Source of the DNA: Pseudochrobactrum sp. sp1633 | GTDB lineage: Bacteria > Pseudomonadota > Alphaproteobacteria > Rhizobiales > Rhizobiaceae | Assembly: GCF_030376605.1 (NCBI RefSeq) | Contig: NZ_JARRAE010000003.1 | Span: forward strand, 275,269 to 339,268 | Direction of reading: 5' to 3' | DNA length: 64,000 nt | Shown: positions 46,141-55,568 of the stretch, one piece after another | How positions within the stretch are numbered: the first letter of the stretch is position 1 | Layout of the letters: each line of letters begins with the position of its first letter | Position numbers and translations under genes: made by a program | The notes under the pieces: model-generated | Databases searched by the model: none | Told to the model about the DNA's origin: nothing | Seen by the model: the letters and a program-made list of their open reading frames with translations, nothing else

Positions 46141-46512
46141 ATGACCAAAAAAGTAATGATCGTCGAAGATAACGAGCTGAATATGAAGCTGTTCCGCGAT
46201 CTGATTGAAGCCAGCGGTTATGAAACGATCCGCACGCGCAATGGTCTTGAAGCGATGGATCTGGCGCGTATCCACCATCCCGATCTGATCCTGATGGATA
46301 TTCAGCTGCCTGAGGTTTCCGGTCTGGAAGTCACCAAATGGCTGAAAGAGGATGATGAGCTTAAAAGCATTCCGGTTATTGCCGTTACAGCCTTTGCCAT
46401 GAAGGGCGATGAAGAGCGTATTCGTCAGGGTGGTTGTGAGGCTTATATTTCCAAGCCGATCTCCGTGCCGCGCTTTATTGAGACGATTAAGTCCTATCTC
46501 GGCGACCTGTAG
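46141..46512 (+). CDS. divK: Cell-cycle response regulator DivK
   Basis: A 123-residue single-domain receiver. The phosphoacceptor Asp is in [10 protein letters not shown] (about residue 53), with the acidic pair in [12 protein letters not shown], the switch Thr in AVTAFAMKG and Lys in YISKPIS. DivK is phosphorylated by PleC/DivJ and feeds the CtrA pathway, controlling asymmetric division. In many relatives pleD follows directly; here a VOC gene follows instead and no GGDEF gene is in the window. Confidence 0.97.
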   Translation: MTKKVMIVEDNELNMKLFRDLIEASGYETIRTRNGLEAMDLARIHHPDLILMDIQLPEVSGLEVTKWLKEDDELKSIPVIAVTAFAMKGDEERIRQGGCEAYISKPISVPRFIETIKSYLGDL

Positions 46513-46542
46513 TTACAGGACTTCGCCTTACTGAGGTGAATG

Positions 46543-46935
46543 ATGAAAATTCCTACGTTCCGCATTGTAAGGCCGACAGATAATCTGGAGGCACTGCTTC
46601 CCTTTTATCGGGATGGTTTAGGACTGACAGTTCTTGATAGTTTTCAGGTTCATGATGGTTTTGACGCAATCATTATGGGGCGTGAAAATGTGCCCTATCA
46701 TTTTGCATTTACACGCACCGATAAGCATCAGGCCGGTAAGGCGCCAACCAAAGAGAATCTGCTGGTTTTTTATTTGCCGGATCATGCCGAGTGGGAAGCT
46801 GCTGTTGAGCGTATGAAGGCGGCCGGTTTTGTACCTGTGAGCGCCTTCAATCCTTACTGGGATAAGAAGGGGGTAACTTTCGAAGATCCGGACGGTTACC
46901 GTATTGTTTTGCAGCAGACGGATTGGGCGCCTTAG
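46543..46935 (+). CDS. VOC family protein (glyoxalase/bleomycin-resistance-like)
   Basis: A 130-residue single VOC-fold protein. FRIVRPTDNLEALLPFYRDGLGL opens the first beta-alpha-beta module and VTFEDPDGYRIVLQQ is the usual last metal/substrate segment. A His near YHFAFTR and the C-terminal Glu-Asp stretch could bind metal, but a full metal triad is not obvious. The substrate is unknown. The start is the second ATG (46543), since the GAGGTG ribosome site is too close to 46540. It lies 30 bases after divK, where pleD is often found. Confidence 0.88.
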   Translation: MKIPTFRIVRPTDNLEALLPFYRDGLGLTVLDSFQVHDGFDAIIMGRENVPYHFAFTRTDKHQAGKAPTKENLLVFYLPDHAEWEAAVERMKAAGFVPVSAFNPYWDKKGVTFEDPDGYRIVLQQTDWAP

Positions 46936-46980
46936 AGCGCGTTTTGATCTGAGGCGTACGGAGAATTCTCTGCATTCAGG
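46934..46980. repeat. Partial rhizobial AGAGCG element
   Basis: TTAGAGCGCGTTTTGATCTG lies at the stop codon of the VOC gene (TAG at 46933-46935) and GAGAATTCTCTGCATTCAGG follows. It matches the left arm of the AGAGCG palindromes at 8634 and 31351, but the CGCTCT arm is missing. Confidence 0.45.
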
Positions 46981-46983
46981 CAA

Positions 46984-47020
46984 TAAAAAACCCGGACTGA
47001 TAACAGTCCGGGTTTTTTAA
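46984..47020. terminator. Bidirectional terminator between VOC gene and rpmG
   Basis: AAAAAACCCGGACTG and CAGTCCGGGTTTTTT pair around ATAA. It ends divK-VOC transcripts and rpmG from the other side. Confidence 0.93.
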
Positions 47021-47035
47021 TAACTAAAACCAAGA

Positions 47036-47203
47036 TTATTTGATTTTGGTTTCTTTGAATTCGACGTGTGCCTTAGCAACTGGGTCGTACTTACGCTTTG
47101 TCATTTTCTCAGTCATTGTACGGCTGTTCTTCTTTGTTACATAGAAGAAACCGGTGTCTGCGGTCGACAACAGCTTGATTTTAATTGTTGTAGCCTTAGC
47201 CAT
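47036..47203 (-). CDS. rpmG: 50S ribosomal protein L33
   Basis: This 55-residue protein, [19 protein letters not shown] to KETKIK, is a typical L33 of the large ribosomal subunit. It contains no cysteine, so it is the zinc-independent (C-) form. The gene is short but unambiguous, in the usual neighbourhood of divK in this order. A palindrome ATAACGTTAT overlaps its start codon. The ribosome site is AGAGCAGG just before it. Confidence 0.97.
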   Translation of the reverse strand: MAKATTIKIKLLSTADTGFFYVTKKNSRTMTEKMTKRKYDPVAKAHVEFKETKIK

Positions 47204-47304
47204 AACGTTATCCTGCTCTTTTAAAAAATAAAACCGCCTGCGATTCCGGCGATTTCATCCGGGTGCGGGAATTTGGCGCGACACTACGGATACGCGCCGA
47301 AAAG

Positions 47305-48498
47305 TCAAGCCCGCTGTTTACGAACTACCAGTCTCACGAGCAGAATTATGATAAATGCTGCAAAAAAGAGTGATAAAGTGACGGGGAAACCTGTCGCGCC
47401 GAGCAAATCCATGCCGACGCCGGCTGCCTGAGGGCCTGCCAGCATACCAATGCCGTAGCAGAAAATGAATGCTGCATTGGCCGAAGCAAGCTCGCGTCCC
47501 TGCAATTGCGAACCAAGATGCGCAAGGCCGACTGTGTAAAGACCGGCAACAACGCCACCCCAAATCAGCAGCAGAAATGCCATCAAATACCAGCTGGCGA
47601 CAACGAATGGCAGCAGCACCATGCCTGCAAAGCCGATTACAGCACAAATAAGCAGCAGAATGCGGCGGTCGCGAATACGGTCAGAGATAAGACCGAGCGG
47701 AATTTGCATGAGCACATTGCCAAGGCCGACCATCGTCAGCAGCAGAGCCGCATCACCTTCATTGAGACCGACACGCGTGCCGAAGACAGGGAACAGGGCA
47801 AAGCCGCCGGTTTCTACCGCGCCATAAACAAACACTGCCATTGTCGCTGCCGGAACAATGAAAATATAGGGCAGGAACGGGACGTGTTCGCCTTCTTCAA
47901 ATTCAGGGCTGTCTTTTCTGGCGATCATCACGGGGAAGGCTGCCAGCGCAATGATGACGATGCCGATACCAAACGGCATAAAGCCGCCACTGCCGATGAT
48001 GGAGAACAACCAGGGGCCGACTGCGAAGCCCAGAGAAAGACAGGTCGCGTAGATACCAAGCACCAGTCCGCGTTTGGAAGGCGGGGCAGAGGTATTGACC
48101 CAATATTCAGACAGCACAAACAATACAGTGAGCGCGAAATGCAAGGAAACGCGCAGTGCAAACCATGCAATAATATCCGGAAACAGATAAAAACCGAGGA
48201 AAGACAGCCCGCTGATCAGCAGCATGAGCATCATAGAGCGGGCAACGCCGAGATAAGAACCGATACGCGCAGAGAGCGCGGCTCCGAACAGGGATGCAAG
48301 ACCTGCAATGGCTGTATTGGCGCCAATGGTACTGGCTGAGTAGCCGCGGCTTTCCAGCAGCACGCTCAGCAGCGGTATGCCAAGGCCGATAGCGGCACCG
48401 ACAGCGCTGATTGTGGCAATTGCCGCGCCCAAAGAGCGCCATTGCGTTGGCTGGAGCACCTCTGATGCGGTTTCAGATGAAAGATGGTCTTGCTGCAT
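47305..48498 (-). CDS. MFS transporter
   Basis: A 397-residue permease with 12 predicted hydrophobic segments, GIPLLSVLLESRGYSASTIGANTAIAGL in the first pair, and the intracellular loop GLISDRIRDRRIL between helices 8 and 9 (MFS motif A-like). It resembles YcaD-like carriers, of unknown substrate. The following NUDIX gene ends 5 bases upstream of this start, so it is probably transcribed with it. Confidence 0.9.
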   Translation of the reverse strand: MQQDHLSSETASEVLQPTQWRSLGAAIATISAVGAAIGLGIPLLSVLLESRGYSASTIGANTAIAGLASLFGAALSARIGSYLGVARSMMLMLLISGLSFLGFYLFPDIIAWFALRVSLHFALTVLFVLSEYWVNTSAPPSKRGLVLGIYATCLSLGFAVGPWLFSIIGSGGFMPFGIGIVIIALAAFPVMIARKDSPEFEEGEHVPFLPYIFIVPAATMAVFVYGAVETGGFALFPVFGTRVGLNEGDAALLLTMVGLGNVLMQIPLGLISDRIRDRRILLLICAVIGFAGMVLLPFVVASWYLMAFLLLIWGGVVAGLYTVGLAHLGSQLQGRELASANAAFIFCYGIGMLAGPQAAGVGMDLLGATGFPVTLSLFFAAFIIILLVRLVVRKQRA

Positions 48499-48503
48499 GA
48501 AAT

Positions 48504-49319
48504 TTATATTACCTCACGGACATGACGGCCATGCCGTTTTCGATAGAACGGAACCGGATATATAGATGACAAACTCATGTCTTCGAGCAGGAGTTTTTCA
48601 ATATCCCGTAAAATAATGCGTGTAATATCAGCAATATTGAGATTCATGGCTTCTGAAAAGCTCACAAACCTAAGATCAGATAATTCTGGCTCATTATAAG
48701 CAGATGATTCTATACTGCTCATGTCAGTCGTCATGGTGCTGGCGGCTGCAGGTGACGGGTTGATCTCATCCAAAAAACTGGCAAAGAACCGCGCATCATA
48801 GCGGCGCACATGGCCGGGCGGCGTAATAGCACGCGCGACATAGCGAAGACGTGACAAATCAGGAAGGTGGTTGGTACGGGCAAAGCCTGCCCAGGGATGC
48901 GTCTGCGCATCATCATGCGGTGTGCCAAGCAGCAGGCCGGTTTCCTCGTAGGTTTCCCGTATCGCTGTCATAGCCAGAGCGCGCGCCCGCTGAGTGCTGG
49001 CACGTTTGCCAAGTCCTGCGAGCAACTTGGCCTCATCCTGCGGCCTGAGACAGTTGGCAGCGGATATTCTGCCATCCTGCATCTCGGTGCCGCCTCCCGG
49101 AAATACAAATTTATCCGGCATGAAATGCATGGCTTGTGCGCGGCGTCCCATGAGAATGCGCGGCTCTTTATCACTGCGATCTATGAGAATGAGAGAGGCC
49201 GCATCACGCGGCCTGATAGTAGCGGATGAAGCGGTGCTTTTATTCTGAAGCACAGCCGCATCATCCGTTTTATGCATATCCTGTAAAGAGGTCTGAGAGC
49301 CGTGTGCTGGCATAGACAT
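48504..49319 (-). CDS. NUDIX hydrolase
   Basis: A 271-residue protein with a NUDIX domain (about residues 40-190). The box is GGGTEMQDGR...MTAIRETYEETGLLL; the insertion between the Gly and the REtyEE half resembles NUDT19-type CoA-pyrophosphate hydrolases. The tail after about 215 (AMNLNIADITRI) is helical. The substrate is probably a nucleoside diphosphate derivative such as a CoA. The start overlaps the DUF983 stop as TGATG, so these genes are coupled. An alternative start, MPAHG at 49313, is possible. Confidence 0.85.
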   Translation of the reverse strand: MSMPAHGSQTSLQDMHKTDDAAVLQNKSTASSATIRPRDAASLILIDRSDKEPRILMGRRAQAMHFMPDKFVFPGGGTEMQDGRISAANCLRPQDEAKLLAGLGKRASTQRARALAMTAIRETYEETGLLLGTPHDDAQTHPWAGFARTNHLPDLSRLRYVARAITPPGHVRRYDARFFASFLDEINPSPAAASTMTTDMSSIESSAYNEPELSDLRFVSFSEAMNLNIADITRIILRDIEKLLLEDMSLSSIYPVPFYRKRHGRHVREVI

Positions 49320-49774
49320 CAGATATATTCTTTTGTGCTTTCCGTATCAAAGCCATGCATGTACAGCGCCCATTGCAGGCCGATTGTGGCGCCTTTCATT
49401 GGCTGTAGCAAAGCCAGAGACATCAGGATCGTGACCGGCCCCCAGATTGCCAGATGTCCCCAAAGGGAAAGGCCGCCCATGTTTTCAACCATCATAAACA
49501 GCGCAATCACGACGTGGCCGACAATCAGAACTGTCAGATAAGCAGGCAGATCATCAGCACGCTGTGCAGTGTAATCTTCATCACACACCGAACAATTGGC
49601 GACAGGGCGCAGGAATGAGCGAAACAGCTTGCCATCACCGCAATTCGGGCAGCGGGAGAGAAGGCCGCGCTTCATGGCTTGCCCAAGCGGGCGCGTCGCG
49701 CGTGCCTGTTTTGCACTTTCACCACCGAAAATCTGCATGTCTGTCTGGCTTACGCTCTGATCACTGCTCATCAT
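49319..49774 (-). CDS. DUF983 family membrane protein
   Basis: A 151-residue protein with a zinc-ribbon-like C4 motif (SRCPNCG...NCSVCDEDY) followed by two hydrophobic segments (LTVLIVGHVVIALFMMV and IWGPVTILMSLALLQ), the DUF983 arrangement. The function is unknown. It lies between rnr and a NUDIX gene, overlapping the latter, as commonly seen in Hyphomicrobiales. It starts 23 bases after rnr ends and is probably co-transcribed. Confidence 0.9.
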   Translation of the reverse strand: MMSSDQSVSQTDMQIFGGESAKQARATRPLGQAMKRGLLSRCPNCGDGKLFRSFLRPVANCSVCDEDYTAQRADDLPAYLTVLIVGHVVIALFMMVENMGGLSLWGHLAIWGPVTILMSLALLQPMKGATIGLQWALYMHGFDTESTKEYI

Positions 49775-49797
49775 ATTCTCCGGTGCCGGTGTTGGGT

Positions 49798-52197
49798 TTA
49801 TCTTTTGCTTCTACGCGAAATATGGGATGGCTTTCCGCCTGATGGACCGCCGCTACGGGATTTGCCCGTCTTGCGGCTGAATTTGGTAGCTTTATGGTGC
49901 GATTGCAAGGAGGCAGGCAGCAAACGCGCTTCAGTCAGCATTTCAAAGCGCAGTGCACCGGCAACCGGCTGCGCTTCAACCAGCCGGACTTCCACATTGT
50001 CACCAAGACGATAGCCTTTGCCAGACCGCTCACCGGCGACCGAGTGACCAGCCTCATCATAGTGATAATATTCCCGACCCAAAGTGGAAATGGGAATAAA
50101 GCCATCGGCGCCATATGTCGCAAGGGTCACAAACAGTCCGGCCTTGGTAACACCCTGAACCCGCGCCTGAAACTCGTTGCCAACCTGTTCGGCCAGATGA
50201 TGGGCGATCAGACGGTCTGTCGTCTCGCGTTCAGCCAGCATTGCGCGGCGCTCGGTCTGGGAAATATTCAGCGCAATGGCCGGAAGTTCTGCAATTTCCG
50301 TATTTGTCAGGCCATCCGGCCCCAGATTGAGCGCACGGATCAGCGCACGATGCACGATCAGGTCAGCATAACGGCGGATCGGGGAGGTGAAATGCGCGTA
50401 ATGGCGCAGATTAAGCCCGAAATGGCCGATATTGTCTGTGTTATATTCTGCCTGACTTTGCGAGCGCAGCACGACCTGATTGACCAGCTCTTCGTGGTCG
50501 GTGCCCCTGACGCGGGACAAAATACTGTTAAATTGGCCAGGTCGCAGCTCCGCTCCGCGAGCAAGACTGATTTCCAGCGTCTTGAGGAAGTCGCGCAGGG
50601 ATTCCTGCTTGGTCATCGAAGGCAGGTCATGAATACGGTAGATCAGAGGCTGGTTTTTGGCTTCCAGCGTTTCTGCGGCCGCAACATTGGCCTGAATCAT
50701 AAATTCTTCGATGAGCTTATGGGCATCGAGCCGTTCAGGAACGATGACTTTCAGCACCTGCCCCTGATCATCGAGGATCAGTTTTTTCTCAGGCAGGTCA
50801 AGTTCCAGCGGCTCGCGCTTGTCACGAGCCATTTTCAGCGCCGCATAGGCCTTCCACAGCGGCTTCAGGCTGATATCAATGACACTTGAAGTCTTCTCAT
50901 CCAGAGCGCCGTCAATGGCCGCCTGTGCCTGTTGGTAGGCGAGGCGGGCAACCGAGCGCATCATAATGCGATGGAAGCTGTGCGAGCGCTTGCGACCATC
51001 GGCACCGATGATAATGCGCACTGCCATAGCCGGGCGATCCACGCCTTCACGCAGCGAGCACAGATCATTGGAAATATGCTCCGGCAACATCGGTACCACA
51101 CGATCAGGGAAATAGACCGAGTTGCCGCGCTTCAACGCTTCATGATCGAGCGCAGAGCCATGCAGCACATAATGGCTGACATCAGCAATCGCCACGACAA
51201 TGACAAAACCGCCTTCATTGGCCGGATCTGTGTCAGCTTCGGCAAACACCGCATCATCATAATCTTTGGCATCAGCAGGATCGATGGTCACCAGCGGCAG
51301 CGAGCGCCAATCTTCACGGTGCGCCATTGTTGCAGGCTTGGCGTTTTCCGCCTGTTCAATCGCTTTTTCAGGGAAGATATGCGGAATTTCATATTCATGG
51401 ATAGCAATCATCGACAGCGCTTTTTCACTGCCGATTGAGCCGATCACCTGTTCGATTTTGCCCTGTGGCAGGCCAAAGCGGCTTTTCTGATGCGGGATCA
51501 CTTCAACCAGATCACCGGCTTTTGCACCATTAAGATGTTCTGCATCAATGCTGACTTCGCTCTGCTTGCGGTTCACCGGCTCAAGGCGGTACTCACCGCT
51601 TTGCAATTGGCGCAAAACACCGAGAACGGCGCTGTCGCGCTTCTCCAGTTTCTTGATCACACGACCGGTATAAGGCGCAGCACTTCTATCGGAACTGGCA
51701 AAAATCTTCGCCAAAACCTGATCGCCGACACCAACGGTCGGACCTTTATCTTTATGTGTGCGGCGCAGCAGCACCAGCGGGGCAGCCGTGTCGCCGCTCC
51801 ACTCAATCGGACGGGCAATCAGACCGCCGTCACTGTCACGGCCGGTAATACTGAGTGGTGCGATAGGCGGCAGAGCGTTCGGACGTGCCAGTTTCTTGGC
51901 GCGCTTTTCAACCTGACCATCATTGGCCAGCTCGCGCAGGATATCTTTCAGATAGATGCGTGCATCACCTTTGAGATTAAACGCCTTGGCAATATCGCGC
52001 TTAGCTGCGCGATCAGGGTTTTCGGTGATAAACTTCAGCACATCTTCCTTCGACGGAAGATAGTTTTCTGAAAGCGGTTTCACTTTGGATTTACCGGAAA
52101 AGGTCTTGTTGCTTTTTGCACCCTTCTGGTTTTTGTGTGTGCCTGAGCCGCTGTTGCGTTCAGAAGAAGGGTCAATTCTGCGAGCCAATCCGGTCAT
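49798..52197 (-). CDS. rnr: Exoribonuclease R
   Basis: RNase R degrades structured RNA 3' to 5'. The 799-residue protein has a basic, Ser/Lys-rich N-terminal extension (1-45), a winged-helix region (LPSKEDVLKFI), two cold-shock domains, the RNB domain with acidic residues in TIDPADAKDYDDAV, the conserved NGVYFPD-like NSVYFPDRVVPMLPE, and a C-terminal S1 domain (FQARVQGVTKAGLFVTL) ending in a basic tail. Length is normal. It lies between topA and DUF983 on the same strand. Confidence 0.97.
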   Translation of the reverse strand: MTGLARRIDPSSERNSGSGTHKNQKGAKSNKTFSGKSKVKPLSENYLPSKEDVLKFITENPDRAAKRDIAKAFNLKGDARIYLKDILRELANDGQVEKRAKKLARPNALPPIAPLSITGRDSDGGLIARPIEWSGDTAAPLVLLRRTHKDKGPTVGVGDQVLAKIFASSDRSAAPYTGRVIKKLEKRDSAVLGVLRQLQSGEYRLEPVNRKQSEVSIDAEHLNGAKAGDLVEVIPHQKSRFGLPQGKIEQVIGSIGSEKALSMIAIHEYEIPHIFPEKAIEQAENAKPATMAHREDWRSLPLVTIDPADAKDYDDAVFAEADTDPANEGGFVIVVAIADVSHYVLHGSALDHEALKRGNSVYFPDRVVPMLPEHISNDLCSLREGVDRPAMAVRIIIGADGRKRSHSFHRIMMRSVARLAYQQAQAAIDGALDEKTSSVIDISLKPLWKAYAALKMARDKREPLELDLPEKKLILDDQGQVLKVIVPERLDAHKLIEEFMIQANVAAAETLEAKNQPLIYRIHDLPSMTKQESLRDFLKTLEISLARGAELRPGQFNSILSRVRGTDHEELVNQVVLRSQSQAEYNTDNIGHFGLNLRHYAHFTSPIRRYADLIVHRALIRALNLGPDGLTNTEIAELPAIALNISQTERRAMLAERETTDRLIAHHLAEQVGNEFQARVQGVTKAGLFVTLATYGADGFIPISTLGREYYHYDEAGHSVAGERSGKGYRLGDNVEVRLVEAQPVAGALRFEMLTEARLLPASLQSHHKATKFSRKTGKSRSGGPSGGKPSHISRRSKR

Positions 52198-52287
52198 CCT
52201 TAATACTTACATTTCATAAAGTCTTGAAAACTCTTTAAAGCATTTCAGCACAGAATGGAAACATTTGCTGTGCCTGCACGGATGCAA

Positions 52288-52322
52288 ATAAAAAGGGCAC
52301 CATAGTAACTATGGTGCCCTCT
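52288..52322 (-). terminator. Rho-independent terminator of topA
   Basis: On the minus strand AGGGCACCATAGTTACTATGGTGCCCT is a near-perfect stem followed by TTTTTA, 22 bases after the topA stop. It separates topA from rnr, which therefore has its own promoter or relies on readthrough. Confidence 0.93.
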
Positions 52323-52343
52323 GTTTTACGTGCTTTGCGCTGC

Positions 52344-55055
52344 TTATTCAGCGGCATCCGCTTTTTTAGGTTTGGCGGCTGCCTTGGTTGCGGTCTTTTT
52401 CGCAGCAGGTTTTTTGGCCGCTGCCTTTTTCGCCGGTTTGGCTTCAGCATCGGCATCATCTGCTTTTGCTTTGGTAGTCTTTTTCGCGGCTGTGGTCTTC
52501 TTCGGCGCGGCAGCTTTCTTAGGTGCAGCTTTTTTGGTGGTTTTCTTGGCGGAACCGGCCTTGGCTGCAATCAGCTCCAGCGCTTCTTCCATTGTCACCG
52601 ATGCCGGATCTTTACCCTTTGGCAATGTGGCATTGACCTTACCCCAATTGACATAAGGGCCATAACGACCGTCACGCACGGTAATCGAGCCGCCATCCGG
52701 ATGGTCGCCGAGCGTTGCAAGTGCGGCCGGAGCAGCGCGGGTGCGCCCACCCTTGGCAGCTTTTTCTGCCAGCACAGTCACAGCGCGGTTGATACCGATT
52801 TCGAAAACATCCTCAATACTGTCCACATTGGCGAAAGCGCCGTCATGGGCAATATAGGGGCCATAACGACCAAGACTTGCGGTGATCATTTTGCCGCTTT
52901 CCGGATGTGGTCCCACATCGCGCGGCAAGTTGATCAGACTCAAAGCTTTTTCCAGATCAAGCTCGCCCAGTGACCAGCCTTTAGGCAGGCTGGAGCGCTT
53001 GGCTTCTTTGCCTTCACCGCGCTGGATATACGGGCCAAAACGGCCTGTACGTGCGGTGATATCTTCACCGGTCACAGGATCCTGACCAAGCACTTTCGGC
53101 TCATCCGAAGCACCGGCTGCATCGCCTTCACCCTCATTGCCGAGTTGGCGGGTAAATTTGCATTCCGGATAGTTGGAGCAGCCGACAAAAGCGCCATATT
53201 TGCCGAGTTTCAGCGACAGGTTGCCTTCACGACACGTCGGGCAGATACGCGGATCCATACCATCGCCGCGATCAGGGAATGCAAGTGCGGAGAGCTGTTC
53301 ATTCAGCGCATCCAGCACATTGGTAACGCGCAGTTCTTTGGTGTTGTCGACATTGCCGGAGAAGTCTTTCCAGAAATCGCGCAACACGTCTTTCCATGCC
53401 AGTTTGCCGTCGGAAATCAGATCGAGCTTTTCTTCCAGACCGGCAGTGAAATCATATTCCACATAGCGCTCAAAGAAGCTTTCAAGGAAAGCAGTGACCA
53501 GACGGCCTTTGGCCTGCGGGATCAGCTTGCGCTTATCCATCGTGACATATTCACGGTCATTCAGGGTTTTAAGCGTTGCCGCGTAAGTTGAGGGACGGCC
53601 GATGCCAAGCTCTTCCATACGTTTGATCAACGAGGCTTCTGAAAAGCGCGGAGGCGGTTCAGTTGAATGCTGCGTGGCATCAATTTTCTCACGCTTCAGT
53701 GTCTCTCCGGCATTGATCTGCGGCAGACGTGCGCCGTCCTCGTCCTCATCTTCTTCTTCGCGGTGATCCGTATAGGCCGCGAGAAAGCCGTTGAAACGAA
53801 CAACAGAACCATTGGCACGCAGCACAGCAGAACGGGCACCGTTCTTGGCTTCAATATCAACCACTGTACGTTCAATATCCGCAGGCTGCATCTGACTGGC
53901 AATAGCGCGTTTCCAGATCAGTTCATACAGACGTGCCTGATCTTCATCGAGATATTTGCGCACTTCTTTCGGATGGCGGTTAAAGTCAGTCGGGCGCACT
54001 GCTTCGTGCGCTTCCTGAGCATTTTTTGCCTTGGTGGAATAATAACGTGGCTTTTCCGGCACGTAATTATCGCCGAATGTCTGGCCAATCGCTTTGCGGG
54101 CAGCGGTAATCGCTTCCGGCGCCATCTGCACACCGTCGGTACGCATATAGGTGATCAGACCGGTGGTTTCACCGCCAAGCTCAATACCTTCATAGAGGCG
54201 CTGCGCGACCTGCATGGTACGCGATGCCGAGAAGCCAAGCTGACCGCTGGCGGCCTGCTGCAGCGTGGATGTGGTGAATGGCGGGCCCGGATTGCGCTTG
54301 GTTGGCTTGGCGTCAACGCTCATGACATTGAAGCTTGCGCCTTCAAGCATGGTGCGGATGCCGGTTGCCTGCTCTTCATTCTTGATGTCGAGCTTGCCGA
54401 GTTTCTTGCCGTCAACAACAGTCAGGCGTGCAGTGAAATTATCGCTGCGTGGTGTCTGGAGCAGGGCGGCAATATTCCAATATTCTTCACGGATGAAGCG
54501 TTCAATCTCGGTTTCACGGTCGCAGACGAGACGCAGCGCCACAGACTGCACGCGGCCTGCCGAGCGCGAGCCCGGCAATTTGCGCCATAGAACCGGTGAC
54601 AGTGTAAAGCCCACCAGATAGTCGAGGGCGCGGCGTGCCAGATAGGCATCGACCAGCGGCACATCAATCTCACGCGGATTTGCCATCGCTTCCAGAACTG
54701 CGTTTTTGGTAATGGCGTTGAACACCACGCGCTTGACCGGCTTGGAGCCGAGCACTTTTTTCTGACGCAGCACATCCAGAACATGCCACGAAATAGCTTC
54801 CCCTTCGCGATCCGGATCCGTCGCCAGAATCAGACTGTCGCCTTCTTTGACCGCCTTGGCGATCTCGGAAAGGCGCTTGGAGGAGGCCGCATCGACTTCC
54901 CAGCTCATGGCAAAATCTTCATCAGGACGCACAGAGCCGTCTTTTGCCGGCAAATCGCGCACATGGCCAAAGGAGGCCAGAACTTTATAGTCTGAGCCTA
55001 GATATTTATTGATTGTTTTTGCCTTGGCGGGCGATTCAACGACAACGACATTCAT
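52344..55055 (-). CDS. topA: DNA topoisomerase I
   Basis: TopA relaxes negative supercoils. The 903-residue type IA enzyme opens with the Toprim domain (VVVESPAKAKTINKYLG, then TDPDREGEAISWH). The active-site Tyr is in TGLITYMRTDG. A C4 zinc finger (CPTCREG...CSNYPECKF) and GRFGPY/GRYGPY repeats follow. From about residue 828 the tail is almost wholly Lys, Ala, Pro and Thr, like histone H1, and probably binds DNA without sequence choice; this kind of tail is common in alphaproteobacterial TopA. Confidence 0.98.
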   Translation of the reverse strand: MNVVVVESPAKAKTINKYLGSDYKVLASFGHVRDLPAKDGSVRPDEDFAMSWEVDAASSKRLSEIAKAVKEGDSLILATDPDREGEAISWHVLDVLRQKKVLGSKPVKRVVFNAITKNAVLEAMANPREIDVPLVDAYLARRALDYLVGFTLSPVLWRKLPGSRSAGRVQSVALRLVCDRETEIERFIREEYWNIAALLQTPRSDNFTARLTVVDGKKLGKLDIKNEEQATGIRTMLEGASFNVMSVDAKPTKRNPGPPFTTSTLQQAASGQLGFSASRTMQVAQRLYEGIELGGETTGLITYMRTDGVQMAPEAITAARKAIGQTFGDNYVPEKPRYYSTKAKNAQEAHEAVRPTDFNRHPKEVRKYLDEDQARLYELIWKRAIASQMQPADIERTVVDIEAKNGARSAVLRANGSVVRFNGFLAAYTDHREEEDEDEDGARLPQINAGETLKREKIDATQHSTEPPPRFSEASLIKRMEELGIGRPSTYAATLKTLNDREYVTMDKRKLIPQAKGRLVTAFLESFFERYVEYDFTAGLEEKLDLISDGKLAWKDVLRDFWKDFSGNVDNTKELRVTNVLDALNEQLSALAFPDRGDGMDPRICPTCREGNLSLKLGKYGAFVGCSNYPECKFTRQLGNEGEGDAAGASDEPKVLGQDPVTGEDITARTGRFGPYIQRGEGKEAKRSSLPKGWSLGELDLEKALSLINLPRDVGPHPESGKMITASLGRYGPYIAHDGAFANVDSIEDVFEIGINRAVTVLAEKAAKGGRTRAAPAALATLGDHPDGGSITVRDGRYGPYVNWGKVNATLPKGKDPASVTMEEALELIAAKAGSAKKTTKKAAPKKAAAPKKTTAAKKTTKAKADDADAEAKPAKKAAAKKPAAKKTATKAAAKPKKADAAE

Positions 55056-55336
55056 ATTTACGGGTCCAGATTAAGGTACACAGCCGGATTTGCCCGGATT
55101 GCGCCAGATTTGAAAATCATCAGGCTGGCAGGATATTTATCATTCAAATGAACAGCGAAATCTGATTGGTCAAGAGCAAGCCGCTGTTTTTTACGCAAAA
55201 CAACGACAGGTTGACAATGTTAATTTTGTAATCTTAGGTTGAAATGGCGCATTTCAAGACTAAAATTTATTTATTACGACCTGCTCATAATTGCATTTAT
55301 TTGATTCATCTCTTGTTCATTCGGATGGCTGAATTC

Positions 55337-55516
55337 ATGAAGCAAAGCAAAGAGAACTCATATCAAGAAATTATTTATGTTCACGATACATTGCTGAAAC
55401 TCCGTCATATTGCACAAACCAATCAATATCCGATGCTGGCATATTTTATTGAAATGGCATGGGTCGAGGCATCAGATGTGCTGCGCACACAGTTTGGCCC
55501 ATCAACCAGAAACTGA
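55337..55516 (+). CDS. Small conserved-looking protein of unknown function
   Basis: A 59-residue protein, start ATG 55337 preceded by GGATGG, alternative 55325. It is amphipathic and helical: QEIIYVHDTLLKLRHIAQ then YPMLAYFIEMAWVEASDVLR. No signal peptide or catalytic motif. The length and two-helix shape suggest a real small protein rather than a chance frame. It lies alone between topA and dprA, which run the other way, in an AT-rich spacer. Not recognised. Confidence 0.6.
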   Translation: MKQSKENSYQEIIYVHDTLLKLRHIAQTNQYPMLAYFIEMAWVEASDVLRTQFGPSTRN

Positions 55517-55568
55517 CCAACCAGAAATTGATCAACCAAAACTGATCGGGCAGAAACTGATTGACCAT

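Noticed and set aside
47190..47215. Palindrome ATAACGTTAT over the rpmG start as a Zur site
   Set aside because: Only ten bases pair and the ATGT...ACAT core of Zur boxes is absent; the L33 is the cysteine-free form, though zinc control of such forms exists elsewhere.
49894..50889. 331-codon plus-strand frame opposite rnr
   Set aside because: Antisense shadow of RNase R; no ribosome site and no recognisable domain.
53667..54590. 307-codon plus-strand frame opposite topA
   Set aside because: Antisense shadow of topoisomerase I; low-complexity His/Arg/Cys-rich translation.
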